A stretch of DNA of 64,000 bases from Theocolax elegans (GCA_026168455.1 CM047428.1:33903255-33967254), one strand, 5' to 3'; positions 46,501 to 59,934 are shown, counted from the stretch's first letter. Notes: a model not told the origin generated them from the sequence alone. Made by a program: numbers and translations.

Positions 46501-49500
46501 AATATTTCTGAAAGACTCCACTAATTATGGTATTTCCTGGATATTTCGGGAATATCTTAGGAAATTCGGATGAATCTACCAATTACGAGATTTCCTGGAT
46601 CTTGGGGAATTCCGAGGTATTTCGGGATGATTCTAGATATTTCCTGGATATTAGCGAATTTCTGTTAAATTCGGGATGAATCTATCATTACGGAATTTCC
46701 TGTATATTTCGGGAATTACTGAAATATTTCTGAGAGACTCCAAAATTACGGGATTTTCTGGATATTTCGGGAATATCTGAGGAATTTCGTGACGATTTTA
46801 CCAATTACGGGCATTCCAGGATTTCGTTAATTGCTGAGGTATTTCAAAAAACATTTCAAATTTTGGTATTTCCTGGTATTTGAGGAATTTCTGTGGTATT
46901 TTTGGATAACTCTACAAATTAAGGGATTTCCTTGATATTTCGGGAATATCTGAGGAAATTCGTGATTTGTCTACCAATACGGGATTTCCTGGATCTTTCG
47001 GTAATTGCTGAGGTATTTAAAAAAAAACTCCACTAATTATGGTATTTCCTGGATATTTTGAGAATATCTGTGGTATTTTTGGATAACTCTACAAATTAAG
47101 GGATTTCCTGGATATTTCGGGAATTTCTGAGGTATTTGGATAACTCTACTAATTACGGGATTTCTTGGATATTCGGGAATTTGTGTGAAATATTTCAGAA
47201 AGACTCCACTAATGACGGAATTTTCTGGATATTCGGGAACATCTGAGGAAATTCGAGATGACTCTACCAAATACGGGATTTCCTGGATATTCGGGAATTT
47301 CTGAAATATTTCTGAAAGGCTCCACTAATTATGGTATTCCTGTATATTTCGGGAATATCTGAGGAAATTCGGGATAAATCTACGAATTACGGGATTTCCT
47401 GGATCTTTGGGGAATTCCGAGGTATTTCGGGATGATTTAACCTATTACGTAATTTCCTGGATATTACGCGAATTTCTGGTTAAATTCGGGATGAATCTAC
47501 TCTTACGGAATTTCCTGTATATTTCGGGAATTACTGAAATATTTCTGAGAGACTCCAAAATTACGGGATTTCCTGGATATTTCGGGAATATCTGAGGAAT
47601 TTCGTGACGATTTTACCAATACGGGATTTCCAGGATCTTTCGTAATTGCTGAGGTATTTCAAAAACATTTCACCTAATTATGGTATTTCTGGATATTTGA
47701 GGAATTTCGTGGTATTTTTGGATAACTCTACAATTAAGGGATTTCCTTGATATTTCGGGAATATCTGAGGAAATTCGTGATTTGTCTACCAATTACGGGA
47801 TTTCCTGGATCTTTCGGTAATTGCTGAGGTATTTAAAAAAAAACTCCACTATTATGGTATTTCCTGGATATTTTCAGAATATCTGTGGTATTTTTGGATA
47901 ACTCTACAAATTAAGGTTTCTGGATATTTCGGGAATTTCTGAGGTATTTCTGGATAACTACTAATTACGGGATTTCTTGGATATTTCGGGAATTTGTGAA
48001 ATATTCAGAAGACTCCACTAATGACGGAATTTTCTGGATATTCGGGAATATATGGAAATTCGATGATATACCAATTACGGGAATTCCTGGACTCTTTCGG
48101 GAATTTCTGAGGTATTTGGGATGTGCTACAATACGGGATTTCCTGGATATTTCGGGACATCTGAGGAAATTCGAGATGACTCTACCAAATACGGGATTTC
48201 TGGATATTTCGGAATTTCTGAAATATTTCAGAGAGACTCCACTAATTACGGGATTCCTGTATATTTCGGGAATTTCTGAGGAATTGCTGGATAACTTTAC
48301 AAATTAAGGGATTTCCTGGATATTTGGGGAATTTCTGAGGTATTTCGAAATGTTCCAATAATGTCCTTGATATTTCGGGAATATCTGATGAATCGTGAGT
48401 GACTCTACCAATTACGGATTCCTGGATCTTTCGGGTATTCTGAGGAAATTCGGAATAACACCAATAATAACGGAATTGGCTGGATATGTCGGGAATTTCT
48501 GAGGTATTTCTGGATAACTCTTCTAAAAAGGGATCCTGGATATTTCGGGAATTTCTGAAATATTTCAGAAGACTCCACTAATTACGGGATTTTCGGATAT
48601 TTCGGGAATATCTGAGGAATTTCGTGATGATTCTATCAATTACAGGATTTCCTGGATCTTTCGGGAATTTCTGAAATATTTCTGAAAGACTCCACTAATT
48701 ATGGTATTTCCTGGATATTTCGGGAATATCTTAGGAAATTCGGGATGAATCTACAATTACGAGATTTCCGGATCTTTGGGGAATTCCGAGGTATTTCGGG
48801 ATGATTCTACCTATTACGTAATTTCCTGGATATTACGCGATTTCTGTGTAAATTCGGGATGAATCTACTCATTACGGAATTTCCTGTATATTTCGGGAAT
48901 TACTGAAACATTTCTGAGAAGACTCCAAAATTACGGGATTTCCTGGATATTTCGGGAATATCTGAGGAATTTCGTGACGATTTTACCAATTACGGGATTC
49001 CAGGATCTTTCGTTAATTGCTGAGGTATTTCAAAAACATTTCATAATTTTGGTATTCCTGGATATTTGAGAATTTCTGTGGTATTTTTGGATAACTACAA
49101 ATTAGGGTTCCTTGAATTTCGGGAATATCTGAGGAAATCGTGATTTGTCTACCAATTACGGGATTTCCTGGATCTTTCGGTAATTGCTGAGGTATTTAAA
49201 AAAAACTCCACTAATTATGGTATTTCCTGGATATTTTTGAGAATAGCTGTGGTATTTTTGGATAACTCTACAAATTAAGGGATTTCCTGGATATTTCGGG
49301 AATTTCTGAGGTATTTCGGATACTCTACTAATTACGGGATTCTTGGATATTTTCGGGAATTTGTGAAATATTTCAGAAAGACTCCACTAATGACGGAATT
49401 TTCTGGATATTTCGGGAACATCTGAGGAAATTCGAGATGACTCTACCAAATACGGGATTTCCTGGATATTTCGGGAATTTCTGAAATATTTCTGAAAGGC

Positions 49501-52500
49501 TCCACTAATTATGGTATTTCCTGTATATTTCGGGAATATCTGAGGAAATTCGGGATAAATCTACGAATTACGGGATTTCCTGGATCTTTGGGGAATTCCG
49601 AGGTATTTCGGGATGATTCTACCTATTACGTAATTTCCTGGATATTACGCGAATTTCTGTGTAAATTCGGGATGAATCTACTCATTACGGAATTTCCTGT
49701 ATATTTCGGGAATTACTGAAATATTTCTGAGAGACTCCAAAATTACGGGATTTCCTGGATATTTCGGGAATATCTGAGGAATTTCGTGACGATTTTACCA
49801 ATTACGGGATTTCCAGGATCTTTCGTTAATTGCTGAGGTATTTCAAAAAACATTTCACTAATTATGGTATTTCCTGGATATTTGAGGAATTTCTGTGGTA
49901 TTTTTGGATAACTCTACAAATTAAGGGATTTCCTTGATATTTCGGGATATCTGAGGAAATTCGTGATTTGTCTACAATTACGGATTTTCCTGGATCTTTC
50001 GGTAATTGCTGAGTATTTAAAAAAAAACTCCACTAATATGGTATTTCCTGGATATTTTGAGAATATCTGTGGTAGTTTTGGATAACTCTACAAATTAAGG
50101 GATTTCCTGGATATTTCGGGAACTTCTGAGGTATTTCTGGATAACTCTACTAATTACGGGATTTCTTGGATATTTCGGGAATTTGTGAAATATGTCAGAA
50201 AGGCTCCACTAATGACGGAATTTTCTGGATATTTCGGGAATATATGAGGAAATTCGTGATGACTCTACCAATTACGGGTAATTCCTGGATCTTTCGGAAT
50301 TTCTGAGGTATTTCGGGAGATGGCATGTTTACTTAATTACGGGATTTCCTGGATATTTCGGGAACATCTGAGGAAATTCGAGATGACTCTACCAAATACG
50401 GGATTTCCTGGATATTTCGGGAATTTCTGAAATATTTCTGAAAGGCTCCACTAATTATGGTATTTCCTGTATATTTCGGGAATATCTGAGGAAATTCGGG
50501 ATAAATCTACGAATTACGGGATTTCCTGGATCTTTTGGGAATTCCGAGGTACTTCGGGATGATTCTACCAATTACGGGATTTCTACTGAATCGTACTAAT
50601 AACGGAATTTCCTGGATATTTCGGGAATTTCTGAAATATTTCATAGAGACTCCACTAATTACTGGATTTCCTGGATATTTCGGGAATTTCTGAGGAATTT
50701 CTGGATAACTCTACTAATTAAGGGATTTCCTGGATATTTCGGGAATTTCTGAGATATTTCAGGATAATTCTACTAATTACGGGATTTCCTTGATATTTCG
50801 AGAATATCCGAGTAAATTTGTGATGCCTCTACCAATTACGGGATTTCCTGGATCTTTCGGGAATTTCTGGGGAAATTCGGGATAACACCAATAGTAACGG
50901 AATTTCCTGGATATTTCGGGAATTTCTGAGGTATTTCTGGATAACTCTACTAAATAATAGATTTCGTGGATATTTCGGGAATTTCTTAAATATTTCTGAA
51001 GACTCCACTAATTATGGTATTTCCTGGATATTTCGGGAATATCTGAGGAAATTCGGGATGAATCTACTAATTACGGAATTTCCTGTATATTTCGGGAATT
51101 TCTGAAATATTTCAGAGAGACTCCACTAATTACGGGATTTCCTGTATATTTCGGGAATTTCTGAGGAATTGCTGGATAACTTTACAAATTAAGGGATTTC
51201 CTGGATATTTGGGGAATTTCTGAGGTATTTCGAAATGTCTCCACTAATGTCCTTGATATTTCGGGAATATCTGATGAAATTCGTGATGACTCTACCAATT
51301 ACGGGATTTCCTGGATCTTTCGGGAATTTCTGAGGAAATTCGGAATAACACCAATAATAACGGAATTGGCTGGATATGTCGGGAATTTCTGAGGTATTTC
51401 TGGATAATCTTCTAAATACGGGATTTCCTGGATATTTCGGGAATTTCTGAAATATTTCAGAAAGACTCCACTAATTACGGGATTTTCTGGATATTTCGGG
51501 AATATCTGAGGAATTTCGTGATGATTCTACCAATTACAGGATTTCCTGGATCTTTCGGTAATTGCTGAGGTATTTAAAAAAAAACTCCACTAATTATGGT
51601 ATTTCCTGGATATTTTGAGAATTTCTGTGGTATTTTTGGATAACTCTACAAATTAAGGGATTTCCTGGATATTTCGGGAATTTCTGAGGTATTTCGAAAT
51701 GTCTCCACTAATGTCCTTGATATTTCGGGAATATCTGATGAAATTCGTGATGACTCTACCAATTACGGGATTTCCTGGATATTTCGGGAACATCTGAGGA
51801 AATTCGTGATGACTCTACCAAATGCGGGATTTCCTGGATCTTTCGGGAATTTCTGAGGTATTTCTGGATAACTCTACTAAATAAGGGATTTCCTGGATAT
51901 TTCGGGAATTTCTGAAATATTTCAGAAAGACTCCAATAATTACGGGATTTTCTCGATATTTCGAAAATATCTGAGGAATTTCGTGACGATTCTACCAATT
52001 ACGGAATTTTCTGGATGTTTCGGGAATTTATGAGGAAATTCGGGATAACACCAATAATAACGGAATTTCCTGGATATTTCGGGAATTTCTGAGGTATTTC
52101 TGGATAACTCTACTAAATAAGGGATTTCCTGGATATTTCGGGAATATCTGAAATATTTCAGAAAGACTCCACTAATTACGGGATTTTATGGATATTTCGG
52201 GATTCTGGAGGAATTTCGTGACGATTCTACCAATTACGGGATTTCCAGGATCTTTCGGGAATTTCTGAGGAAATTCGGAATAACACCAATAATAACGGAA
52301 TTGGCTGGATATGTCGGGAATTTCTGAGTATTTCTGGATAACTCTTCTAAATAAGGGATTTCCTGGATATTTCGGGAATTTCTGAAATATTCAGAAAGAC
52401 TCCACTATTACGGATTTTCTGGATATTTCGGGAATATCTGAGGAATTTCGTGATGATTCTACCAATTACAGGATTTCCTGGATCTTTCGGTAATTGCTGA

Positions 52501-54346
52501 GGTATTTAAAAAAACTCCACTAATTATGGTATTTCCTGGATATTTTGAGAATTTCTGTGGTATTTTTGGATAACTCTACAAATTAAGGGATTTCCTGGAT
52601 ATTTCGGGACTTTCTGAGGTATTTCGAAATGTCTCCACTAATGTCCTTGATATTTCGGGAATATCTGAGGAAATTCGTGATGGCTTTACCAATTACGGGA
52701 TTTGCTGGATCTTTCGGGAATTCATGAGGAAATTCGGATACCCAATAAAACGGAATTCCTGGATATTCGGGAATTTCTGAGGTATTTCTGGATAACTCTA
52801 CTAAATAAGGATTTCCTGGATATTTCGGGAATATCGAAATATTTCAGAAAGACTCCACTAATTACGGATTTTATGGATATTTCGGGAATCTCTGAGGAAT
52901 TTCGTGACGATCTACCAATTACGGATTTCCAGGATCTTCGTTAATTGCTGAGGTATTTCAAAAAACATTTCACTAATTATGTATTTCCTGGATATTTCAG
53001 GAATTTCTGTGGTATTTTTGGATAACCTACAAATTAAGGATTTTCCCTGGATATTTCGGAATTTTCTGAGTATTTCTGGATACCTCTACTAATTACGGGA
53101 TTTCTTGGATATTTCGGGATTTTTGAAATTTGCAGAAAGACTCCACTAATGACGGAATTTCTGGATATTTCGGGAATATATGAGGAAATTCGTGATGACT
53201 CTACCAATTACGGGAATTCCTGGATCTTTCGGGAATTTCTGCGTAATTCGGATACGCTACTAATTACGGATTTCCTGGATATTTCGGGAACATCTGAGGA
53301 AATTCGTGATGACTCTACCAAATGCGGATTCCTGATCTTTCGGGAATTTCTGAGGTTTCTGGATAACTCTACTAAATAAGATTTCCTGGATATTTCGGGA
53401 ATTTCTGAAATCTTCAGAAAGACTCCAATAATTACGGGATTTCGGATATTTCGTGAAACTGAGAATTTCGTGACGATTCTACCATTACGGAATTTTCTGG
53501 ATGTTTCGGTAATTGCTGAGGTATTAAAAAAAAACTCCACTAATTATGGTATTTCCTGTATATTTCGGGAATTTCAGAGGTATTTCTGAAATAACTCTAC
53601 TAATTACGGGATTTCCAGATTTTCGGGATATCTGAGGAAATTCGTGATGGGCTTTACCAATTACGGGATTTGCTGGATCTTTCGGATTTATGAGGAATTC
53701 GGGATACACCATAATAACGGATTTCCTGGATATTTCGGGAATTTCTGAGGTATTTCTGGATAACTCTACTAATAAGGGATTTCCTGGATATTTCGGATAT
53801 CTGAAATATTTCAGAAAGACTCCCTATTACGGGATTTTATGGATATATTCTCGGGAATATCTGAGAAATTTCGTGACGATTCTACCAATGACGGGATTCC
53901 AGGATCTTTCGTAATTGCTGAGGTATTTCAAAAAACTTTCACTAATTATGTATTTCCTGGATATTTCAGGAATTTCAGTGGTATTTTTGGATAACTCTAC
54001 AAATTAAGGTTTTCCTGGATATTTCGGGAATTTCTGAGGTATTTCTGATAACTCTACTAATTACGGGATTTCTTGGTATTTCGGGAATTTTTGAAATATT
54101 TCAGAAGACTCCACTATACGGAATTTTCTGGATATTTCGGGAATATATGAGGAAATTCGATGACTCTACCAATTACGGGAATTCCTGGATCTTTCGGGAA
54201 TTTCTGCGGAATTCGGGATGACGCTACTAATTAGCGGATTTCCTGGATTTTTCGGAACATCTCATGAAATTCGTGATGACTCTACCAAATGCGGGATTTC
54301 CTGGATCTTTCGGGAATTTCTGAGGTATTTCTGGATAACTCTACTA
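33561..54346. repeat. 59-bp satellite, main array with higher-order repeats
   Basis: About 20.8 kb, some 350 monomers, with no interruption. Monomers share CTGGATATTTCGGGAATTTC and TACTAATTACGGGATTTCC. Variants differ at GATATTTC/GATCTTTC, at GAGGTATTTCTGGATAAC versus AAATATTTCAGAAAGACTCC, and at GAGGAAATTCGTGATGAC. Marker variants recur at fixed distances: about 1881 bp (34682, 36563), 708 bp (37049, 37757) and 1412 bp (43363, 44776, 46188), close to 32, 12 and 24 monomers. As 59 is not a multiple of 3, reading frames in it are chance. Confidence 0.95.
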
Positions 54347-54413
54347 ATCTTATTATTTACTTACTATTGATTCTTAATTTATTTGTATAGAAGATAAATA
54401 TATTTTGTGTACA

Positions 54414-54508
54414 ATGCCGAAACCTAATTTATCTCGGAAAACATCCAATGCCAGGCGTACGGCTTATGTTCGAACGAATGAAACCTACGATGAGCGTGAA
54501 GCTCGACT
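54414..54508 (+). CDS. Start of a Helitron-like N-terminal frame, cut by the gap
   Basis: ATG at 54414 begins a basic, Arg-rich frame with NARRTAYVRTNETYDEREAR, which resembles the Arg/Glu-rich N-termini found in some transposon proteins, including Helitrons. It runs into the N gap and is not seen on the far side. Too short for a firm call. Confidence 0.35.
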
Positions 54509-54608
54509 NNNNNNNNNNNNNNNNNNNNNNNNNNNNNNNNNNNNNNNNNNNNNNNNNNNNNNNNNNNNNNNNNNNNNNNNNNNNNNNNNNNNNNNNNNNN
54601 NNNNNNNN
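54509..54608. other. Assembly gap (100 N)
   Basis: Exactly 100 N, a common placeholder for a gap of unknown size, close to the end of the satellite. Confidence 0.98.
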
Positions 54609-55750
54609 TGTTACAATTATTCTGTGTTTAGTTGTAGAGATTTTACCGATTTCACTATTTAAATTGCAATATTAACTATAATATTGACGTATTTTTACTG
54701 ATTTTGGTGATATTCCTATAAACGTTGTATTAATATAATAATAATAATAGTTTTTATTGAAATTGTATGTTTGCTTACGGAGATTTAAATTTATTTTGTG
54801 TTATAAGTGCAATATTGAATGTAATAATACTGTTTTATATCGTCTGATTGTGAGAAAACGTATTTTTCCCGGACGCATGATATTTGTATAGTATAAAAAT
54901 ATAAATATTATATTGTTTCAAGAAAATGTATGTATTGAAATTAGACGGGAAGGTTTAAAATGAATGAATCTGCAAGGGTACGGGCACCGCCAACGTGTCG
55001 TTCGGCTACGTGTCCGGGCCACTTTTCCCCGTCTCGCGCTCTGTCTCTCTCTCTCTCTCTCCACGTGCGCGCTGTATGCTGGCAATGCATTCGTCGCGGT
55101 GTGGGGGCCTCTCGCGCGTGGCGCGATGTGCGCTGTCGCGGCCCTGATGCCCGAGACACTTTGTCGCGACTCGCTTAACAACAATATAAGAAAAAAAATA
55201 AGATACAGCTAAGATCACGATACAATATATATTAATATATGAATATGAATAAAAAATTATTTTTATATAAAATATGTTAAATTATTTTATGATTAAAGTT
55301 TTTAACTTAATTGTCGTTTTACTCTTTATTTCCCCAAATTTTCTCTTTCGGAAAATAAAATATCATACACGGAAAGAAAATTAAAATTTTTTGAAGGTGT
55401 ATAAACAACCTTTTATATATGATACTGGCAAAACGTTTTAAAAAATAAAGTTCGAAATTTTCGAAAACTTTTTAATATAGAATGTTCATTAATCATGTTT
55501 GCACATTATTAAATCGGAATGGTTTGGGGATTCAAGCAGGTAATTAATATAATTAACAAGAATTGTTCTTGCATTCGAGAAACTTATTTTTTTATCAACT
55601 TATATTTTTATTATTTTGTAACTTAGTTTCCTTTGCATATCGCGATCCAAACTATTCTTATAGTATATAAGTATATTATTATTTTAATTAATTTATTATA
55701 ATCAAAATTTATCAAACAAAAATTGCTGTAAATGATTTTAATTATATTTC
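54609..55750. other. Non-coding stretch with a CpG-rich patch
   Basis: Mostly AT-rich. At about 54960-55180 there is a CpG-rich patch with a (CT)n tract; frames open there on both strands, as expected from base composition alone. No gene supported. Confidence 0.5.
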
Positions 55751-55754
55751 ACTA

Positions 55755-55965
55755 ATTTTTCAGGTATAACACGTGATTTATCACGTATTAAATCATATGA
55801 TATTTCACGTGTTAAATCGGGTCGAAAAAATCATGATATATAACATGTGAAAAATCATATGTTATATTACATGTTATAACAAGTGTTGAATCACGTATTA
55901 TAACATGTTATTTAATACGTGCTTTAATATGTGTTATAACACGTGATTAATCACGTGTATATTTT
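55755..55965. repeat. Palindrome cluster of CACGTG/ACATGT type
   Basis: A dense run of short palindromic words such as AACACGTGATTTATCACG, TATTTCACGTGTTAAA and TAACATGTTA. It can fold back on itself in several ways. May be a small foldback element, but no clear target duplication was found. Confidence 0.6.
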
Positions 55966-56119
55966 TGGTAGGGCGTCTGTTGTACACCAATATCCACCAG
56001 CCAGCCCTTGAGAGGAGCGAGTCTGTGTAGTGGTCGCTCCGTCTGGGTACTGCTGTTGCTGGCGGTCTGATTCTCCTTTTGGGTGGTCTGGCGGCAGCGG
56101 TCCGATTCCGGTGCTCCTA
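55966..56119. other. GC-rich flank, left of the CACTGAG composite
   Basis: GC-rich sequence that joins 62209 onward (also GC-rich) if the composite is removed with one TA. It may be an old coding or retroelement segment; I recognise no family. Confidence 0.4.
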
Positions 56120-56750
56120 CACTGAGAAAAAAATGTATTTAAAACAAGAAAATGCTTAGTTGAATCAACTAAATGATTGCATGTATTAAATATTTTGTTG
56201 AACCAATCAAAAGACAATTGAATTAAGAAAATATTTATTTCAGACAACCATACATGTACTTGAATAAATAAAATTCGTCACGTTTACTACAAGCAGCCAC
56301 TCATGTACTTGATTCAACGAAACGTATGTTGATCGAACAAAACCATCGATCCAAAAATTGAGTTACTTCGTTCCGAATCTACACCAACCAAATATTTAAT
56401 AATATAGATCAAATATTTAGTCAACCGAAGAAAATCTTTCGTTTGTCAAAGTAAATCAAAGCGTAGAAACAACACAGGTATTTCCAACCAAATATTAACG
56501 AAATTTAATAAAGTATTTGGTCCAGCTTAGGAAATTATTTTGGTTGGATTGACAAGTTAAGTTGTTCGTATAAATTATATTTACTGCCGCACATTTATTT
56601 GCCTCTACACAATCTTTATTTGAATAAAAGCGCTTCCTTCCCGAAGTCTTTCAATTTTTTTTAATTTTCTATTTTAATATATCTGTGAATTCCGAGCCTT
56701 ATGTGAAATAAAAAATAGAATAATTGTTTAGTAGAATAGAAAGTAGATAA

Positions 56751-56754
<4 letters not shown>

Positions 56755-56785
<31 letters not shown>

Positions 56786-56830
56786 TTTATGTATATATAT
56801 ATATATACACACACATACACACACAAACAT
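56755..56830. repeat. (ATT)n, (TA)n and (CA)n microsatellites
   Basis: Consecutive ATT, TA and CA runs. Confidence 0.92.
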
Positions 56831-56935
56831 ATATACTAATAAATTAAAATAATTGTAATTGTAAATTAATAATTAAATTCGAATTAAAACAGTTTTCATT
56901 AGAATAATTAATTCTTTAACCGTATGCCCCCACCA

Positions 56936-57385
56936 AGGGGGCACAACTTAAATGTAAGTTCCGATATTTAAAGCGTATAGATACGGTAGCCGTGAGCGTT
57001 AAGGCGCGCGCATGCAAACTTTTACCCAACGAGGCTCGGGTTCAAAACTCGAAATATTCATTTTTTATTTATTTTATTTTATTTATATAATTAAGTGAGA
57101 CGTTTTAATTAAATAATGACACTGATCAATAATTAATGGTAATTAATGATATAATATGTTTTACATAAATAATTATCAAATTGAGTTAATAATTACGTAC
57201 ATTAATTAATAACACAACAAATAATAAGGATAGTATTGTTTAAGTAAAGAATTAAATTTTTTTTAAAACGTAGTGTATATTAAATGCATCTAAATGTATC
57301 CGCGGGTGCCTTAACGCTCGTATAGTTATTTTACACACCATCCTATTGCTACAGTATTGATACTTGTATCTGTGTTGTGCCCCCT
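56936..57385. mobile_element. ~450-bp foldback element with AGGGGGCACAAC ends
   Basis: AGGGGGCACAAC at 56936-56947 and GTTGTGCCCCCT at 57374-57385 are exact complements. A second inverted pair lies inside: GAGCGTTAAGGC near 56994 and GCCTTAACGCTC near 57308. The middle is AT-rich and non-coding. Confidence 0.7.
56984..57055 (+). pseudogene. tRNA-like segment
   Basis: GTAGCCGTGAGCGTTAAGG resembles a Ser/Leu-type tRNA A box and GGGTTCAAAACTC a B box, at suitable spacing. The acceptor stem does not pair. Possibly a tRNA-derived SINE head or chance. Confidence 0.35.
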
Positions 57386-57426
57386 GGGGAACCTTATTAT
57401 TTTTAAAAATATATTCTCATATGTAT

Positions 57427-58558
57427 TGTAACGGTAAGCGAGTTACCGATCAGGTAAGCAACGCGAAAGAGGATACAGCGCGGCGCGCGCACGAACGCGC
57501 GAGAATCCGTGCACGCCCAGCTGAAAGAGGTACAGATAGAGTTTGCGCGCGATCGGCAACAACAAGGTGTTAACAACTGCCGAATATACTTTAAGACGGT
57601 AAAAAGTGAACAAAGACTGGTGCGTTTCGTGTGTGGGTGTGAGGTTTTTTCTCCCCACCAACCTCCACGTCAGCGTGCGGAGCAGCACGGCCCCGAGAAA
57701 GGCAGAAAGAAGGAAGCCAAGAGTCGGCCGCTTTCCCGACCGTTGGAGTGAGAGAGAGTGATAAGCACGAGGACGAGCTATCTCTCCTTTGCCCAGTTCT
57801 TTCCCGCCGAGGCGCGATATTTAGACAAGCGGTAAGTGGTGCACCACGTTTATACCCGCGTGTCTACCTAATATTTCGCGTCCCGATTTACCTGGTACGG
57901 TCCAGGTGAGGAAGCGTTCCTCCTTTTCCCCCTCTCGTGACAATACCCGCACGGATAGACAGGTCGGTGGTTCGCGGGAGCCACTTCACGAGAGAAGGCG
58001 CGCGTGACGTAGGAAGCTCCTACGGCAAAGCTCTCTACGTCAGAGATACATACGTCACACGGTGTGACGTATGCCATCAGGTTAAGCAGCCGATCATACC
58101 CGGATCGGTTGCTCGTAACTCTGCAGTTAAATAGATTTTAACTAACTCTTTTCGCGCTGACCTCGGGGGTAGTCATCGGTACGACTCCCCGTAAATTGTT
58201 AAAGTTAATTTATAGTTAATTTGTTAATATTTAATTGTTTAGTTAATAAATTGACTCGGCGAGACAATCTTTCTCGCCGATTAACGTAAAATATCGATTG
58301 TTGATAGTGTTTTACCGGTTACTGTCCTATCCTACGAATACCGCCCTCTCCGGTGTTTATTCTAGTTGGCAATTTTAGGCATAGGGCCCAACACACGGTA
58401 TCTAAGTCAAACGAGGTGTTTGACGTTGTTAACAGCGTTGCACGGGAATCAAAGCGATTCCCGGCCGCATCGTGGGACTGCACACTTAAGGTTGGTAAGT
58501 TGGGACAAATTGGGCCTAACCGTGGGCCTTACATTTCCCCAGTACCCACCCCGTTACA
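57427..58558 (+). repeat. Solo LTR of the Gypsy family
   Basis: 1132 bp, begins TGTAACGG and ends CCGTTACA, exact 8-bp inverted ends. GTAT precedes (57423-57426) and follows (58559-58562), a 4-bp target duplication. It matches the three pieces of the 3' LTR at 12542-23289. No internal region remains, so it arose by LTR-LTR recombination. Short frames inside it are not genes. Confidence 0.95.
58005..58071 (+). promoter_or_regulatory. TGACGTA/TACGTCA cluster in solo LTR
   Basis: Sites at 58005, 58036, 58051 and 58065; a fifth seen in the other LTR is changed to TACGGCA here. Confidence 0.5.
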
Positions 58559-58562
58559 GTAT

Positions 58563-59147
58563 GTACATGAAAAATTACAAATGCACATACATATACACAC
58601 ACGTATGTGATTTTATATGTGTACTGTAACTCTAAATATACGCTTACGTACACGAGTATATATGTATATATATTGGAAGCGTAAGAATATTAGAAGTAAT
58701 ATCAGTACGCGTGTAAACAAGAAAGAGAGAGAAGCACCGCTGAAAGACAAAGAGAGAGAGAGAGACCCGATTATTGAGCAGGTTTGCCAGATGGCGATTT
58801 TTTCTCCTTGTTACTCTTGTTTAATAAACATCAATATACGTAAGAGAGAAAAGAAAAAAAAATCGCCAACTGGTCATTCTGTTATCGAGGAACATACCTC
58901 GAAGCGCGCGCTTCCCCCTCTACTAGTTTTTCGCTATTGTGCTCAGTCTCGGATTGTGCTCAATGTTATAGTCCCCAGAAAACACTTCCTGGATTATTAG
59001 ATAATTTTGATTAGGTATCTAATCAATCAAAGAAAAATATTTCGTTAATTTAAATGAATCAATTTGTCGATACAACAAAGCTATTGTGAACCAAATATTT
59101 ACTGAATTAAAAAACATTTTTCGTCTACTTAAGCAAATAATTTAGTT
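58563..59147. other. Non-coding stretch inside the composite
   Basis: Low-complexity GA- and A-rich DNA followed by AT-rich CAAATATTT-type sequence. A 127-codon frame at 58617-59000 is rich in Lys/Arg/Glu from GA repeats and has no recognisable domain. Confidence 0.5.
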
Positions 59148-59518
59148 GGATGGGTGATGCTCTCGGTCGCTTGGCTTTCGTGGCGGGTTAGGTGTTTTTT
59201 CACACTTCCAACGTGAGCGGGAGGTGTGAAACATTCGGTTTCGGTGTCAAGGCCTACGCAATGTGACTTTGACACCCAAAAAGAATGTTTCGAATACACC
59301 GGCCATCTCGGGTGAGGTTTTCCCTGCTTCACAGGTTTCCCTCATCCACGGGCATAACCCCGGGCGAATGCGAGATGGTGGGGTTTTTAAGAAAGGGATA
59401 AAGCACCCATACATAGGTGGTAGGTGGACACCGTTAAAGTCCCCCAGGGGATAAACGGTAGGAAGTGCCAGGAAAAAAGAGGGCACAAAATCAAGAATAA
59501 AAAAAAAAAAAAAAAAAT
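59148..59518 (+). mobile_element. Poly-A-tailed retroposon, unclassified
   Basis: GC-balanced sequence of about 350 bp, unlike its AT-rich neighbours, ending in an A run at 59499-59517. This is the form of a SINE or a 5'-truncated non-LTR element. No RT frame and no clear A/B box or target duplication. Confidence 0.5.
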
Positions 59519-59934
59519 ATAAATTTAATAAGCGAAGAAATAAAGTGTTCGCCGATTATCAAGAAAATGTATTAATAAACTGTTAAGTGCCCAGACTGAA
59601 ATGAGTGAACAGTATATATGCAGGTTTAAAATTATGAAATATGCAGTTGGTTTGAGTAAGTACTAAATCCAGTAAGATAATAAATTCAATTAAACATGCA
59701 ATGGTATAGCGCAAAATAATATTTTATTTAGCATAATATTTAATTGCCTCTACAAAATATTTTGTTGGTTTAACCAGCTTTTGTTGGAAGAATAAATCGT
59801 GGTATTGATACAATTAAATAAAACGTTGGTTCAAGCAGTCTTTTCTTCGTTCAATGAAATATTTGTTTCAAATTATATTGCGAAAAAGTAATGAATCAAA
59901 TATTCAATCAGTTTAACAAATGTAATGGTAAGTG
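59519..59934. other. AT-rich stretch inside the composite
   Basis: Contains CAAATATTT and TTGGTT words like those at the composite's ends. Nothing coding. Confidence 0.5.

Noticed and set aside
31564..54346. Many 60-130 codon frames in the 59-bp satellite with Ile/Pro/Ser/Arg repeats
   Set aside because: The monomer length is not a multiple of three, frames appear on both strands and shift between monomers. They are by-products of repetition.
33561..54346. CENP-B box in the 59-bp satellite
   Set aside because: TTCG and CGGGA words are common but never fall at the spacing needed for the motif in the monomers I read.
54918..55218. Overlapping frames on both strands in the CpG-rich patch
   Set aside because: High GC lowers stop frequency; translations are Arg/Ala/Ser-rich with no domain on either strand.
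58353..58629. Two 85-87 codon frames near the solo LTR end
   Set aside because: They lie in the LTR 3' part and also appear, broken, in the other LTR copy at 22950-23297. Not genes.
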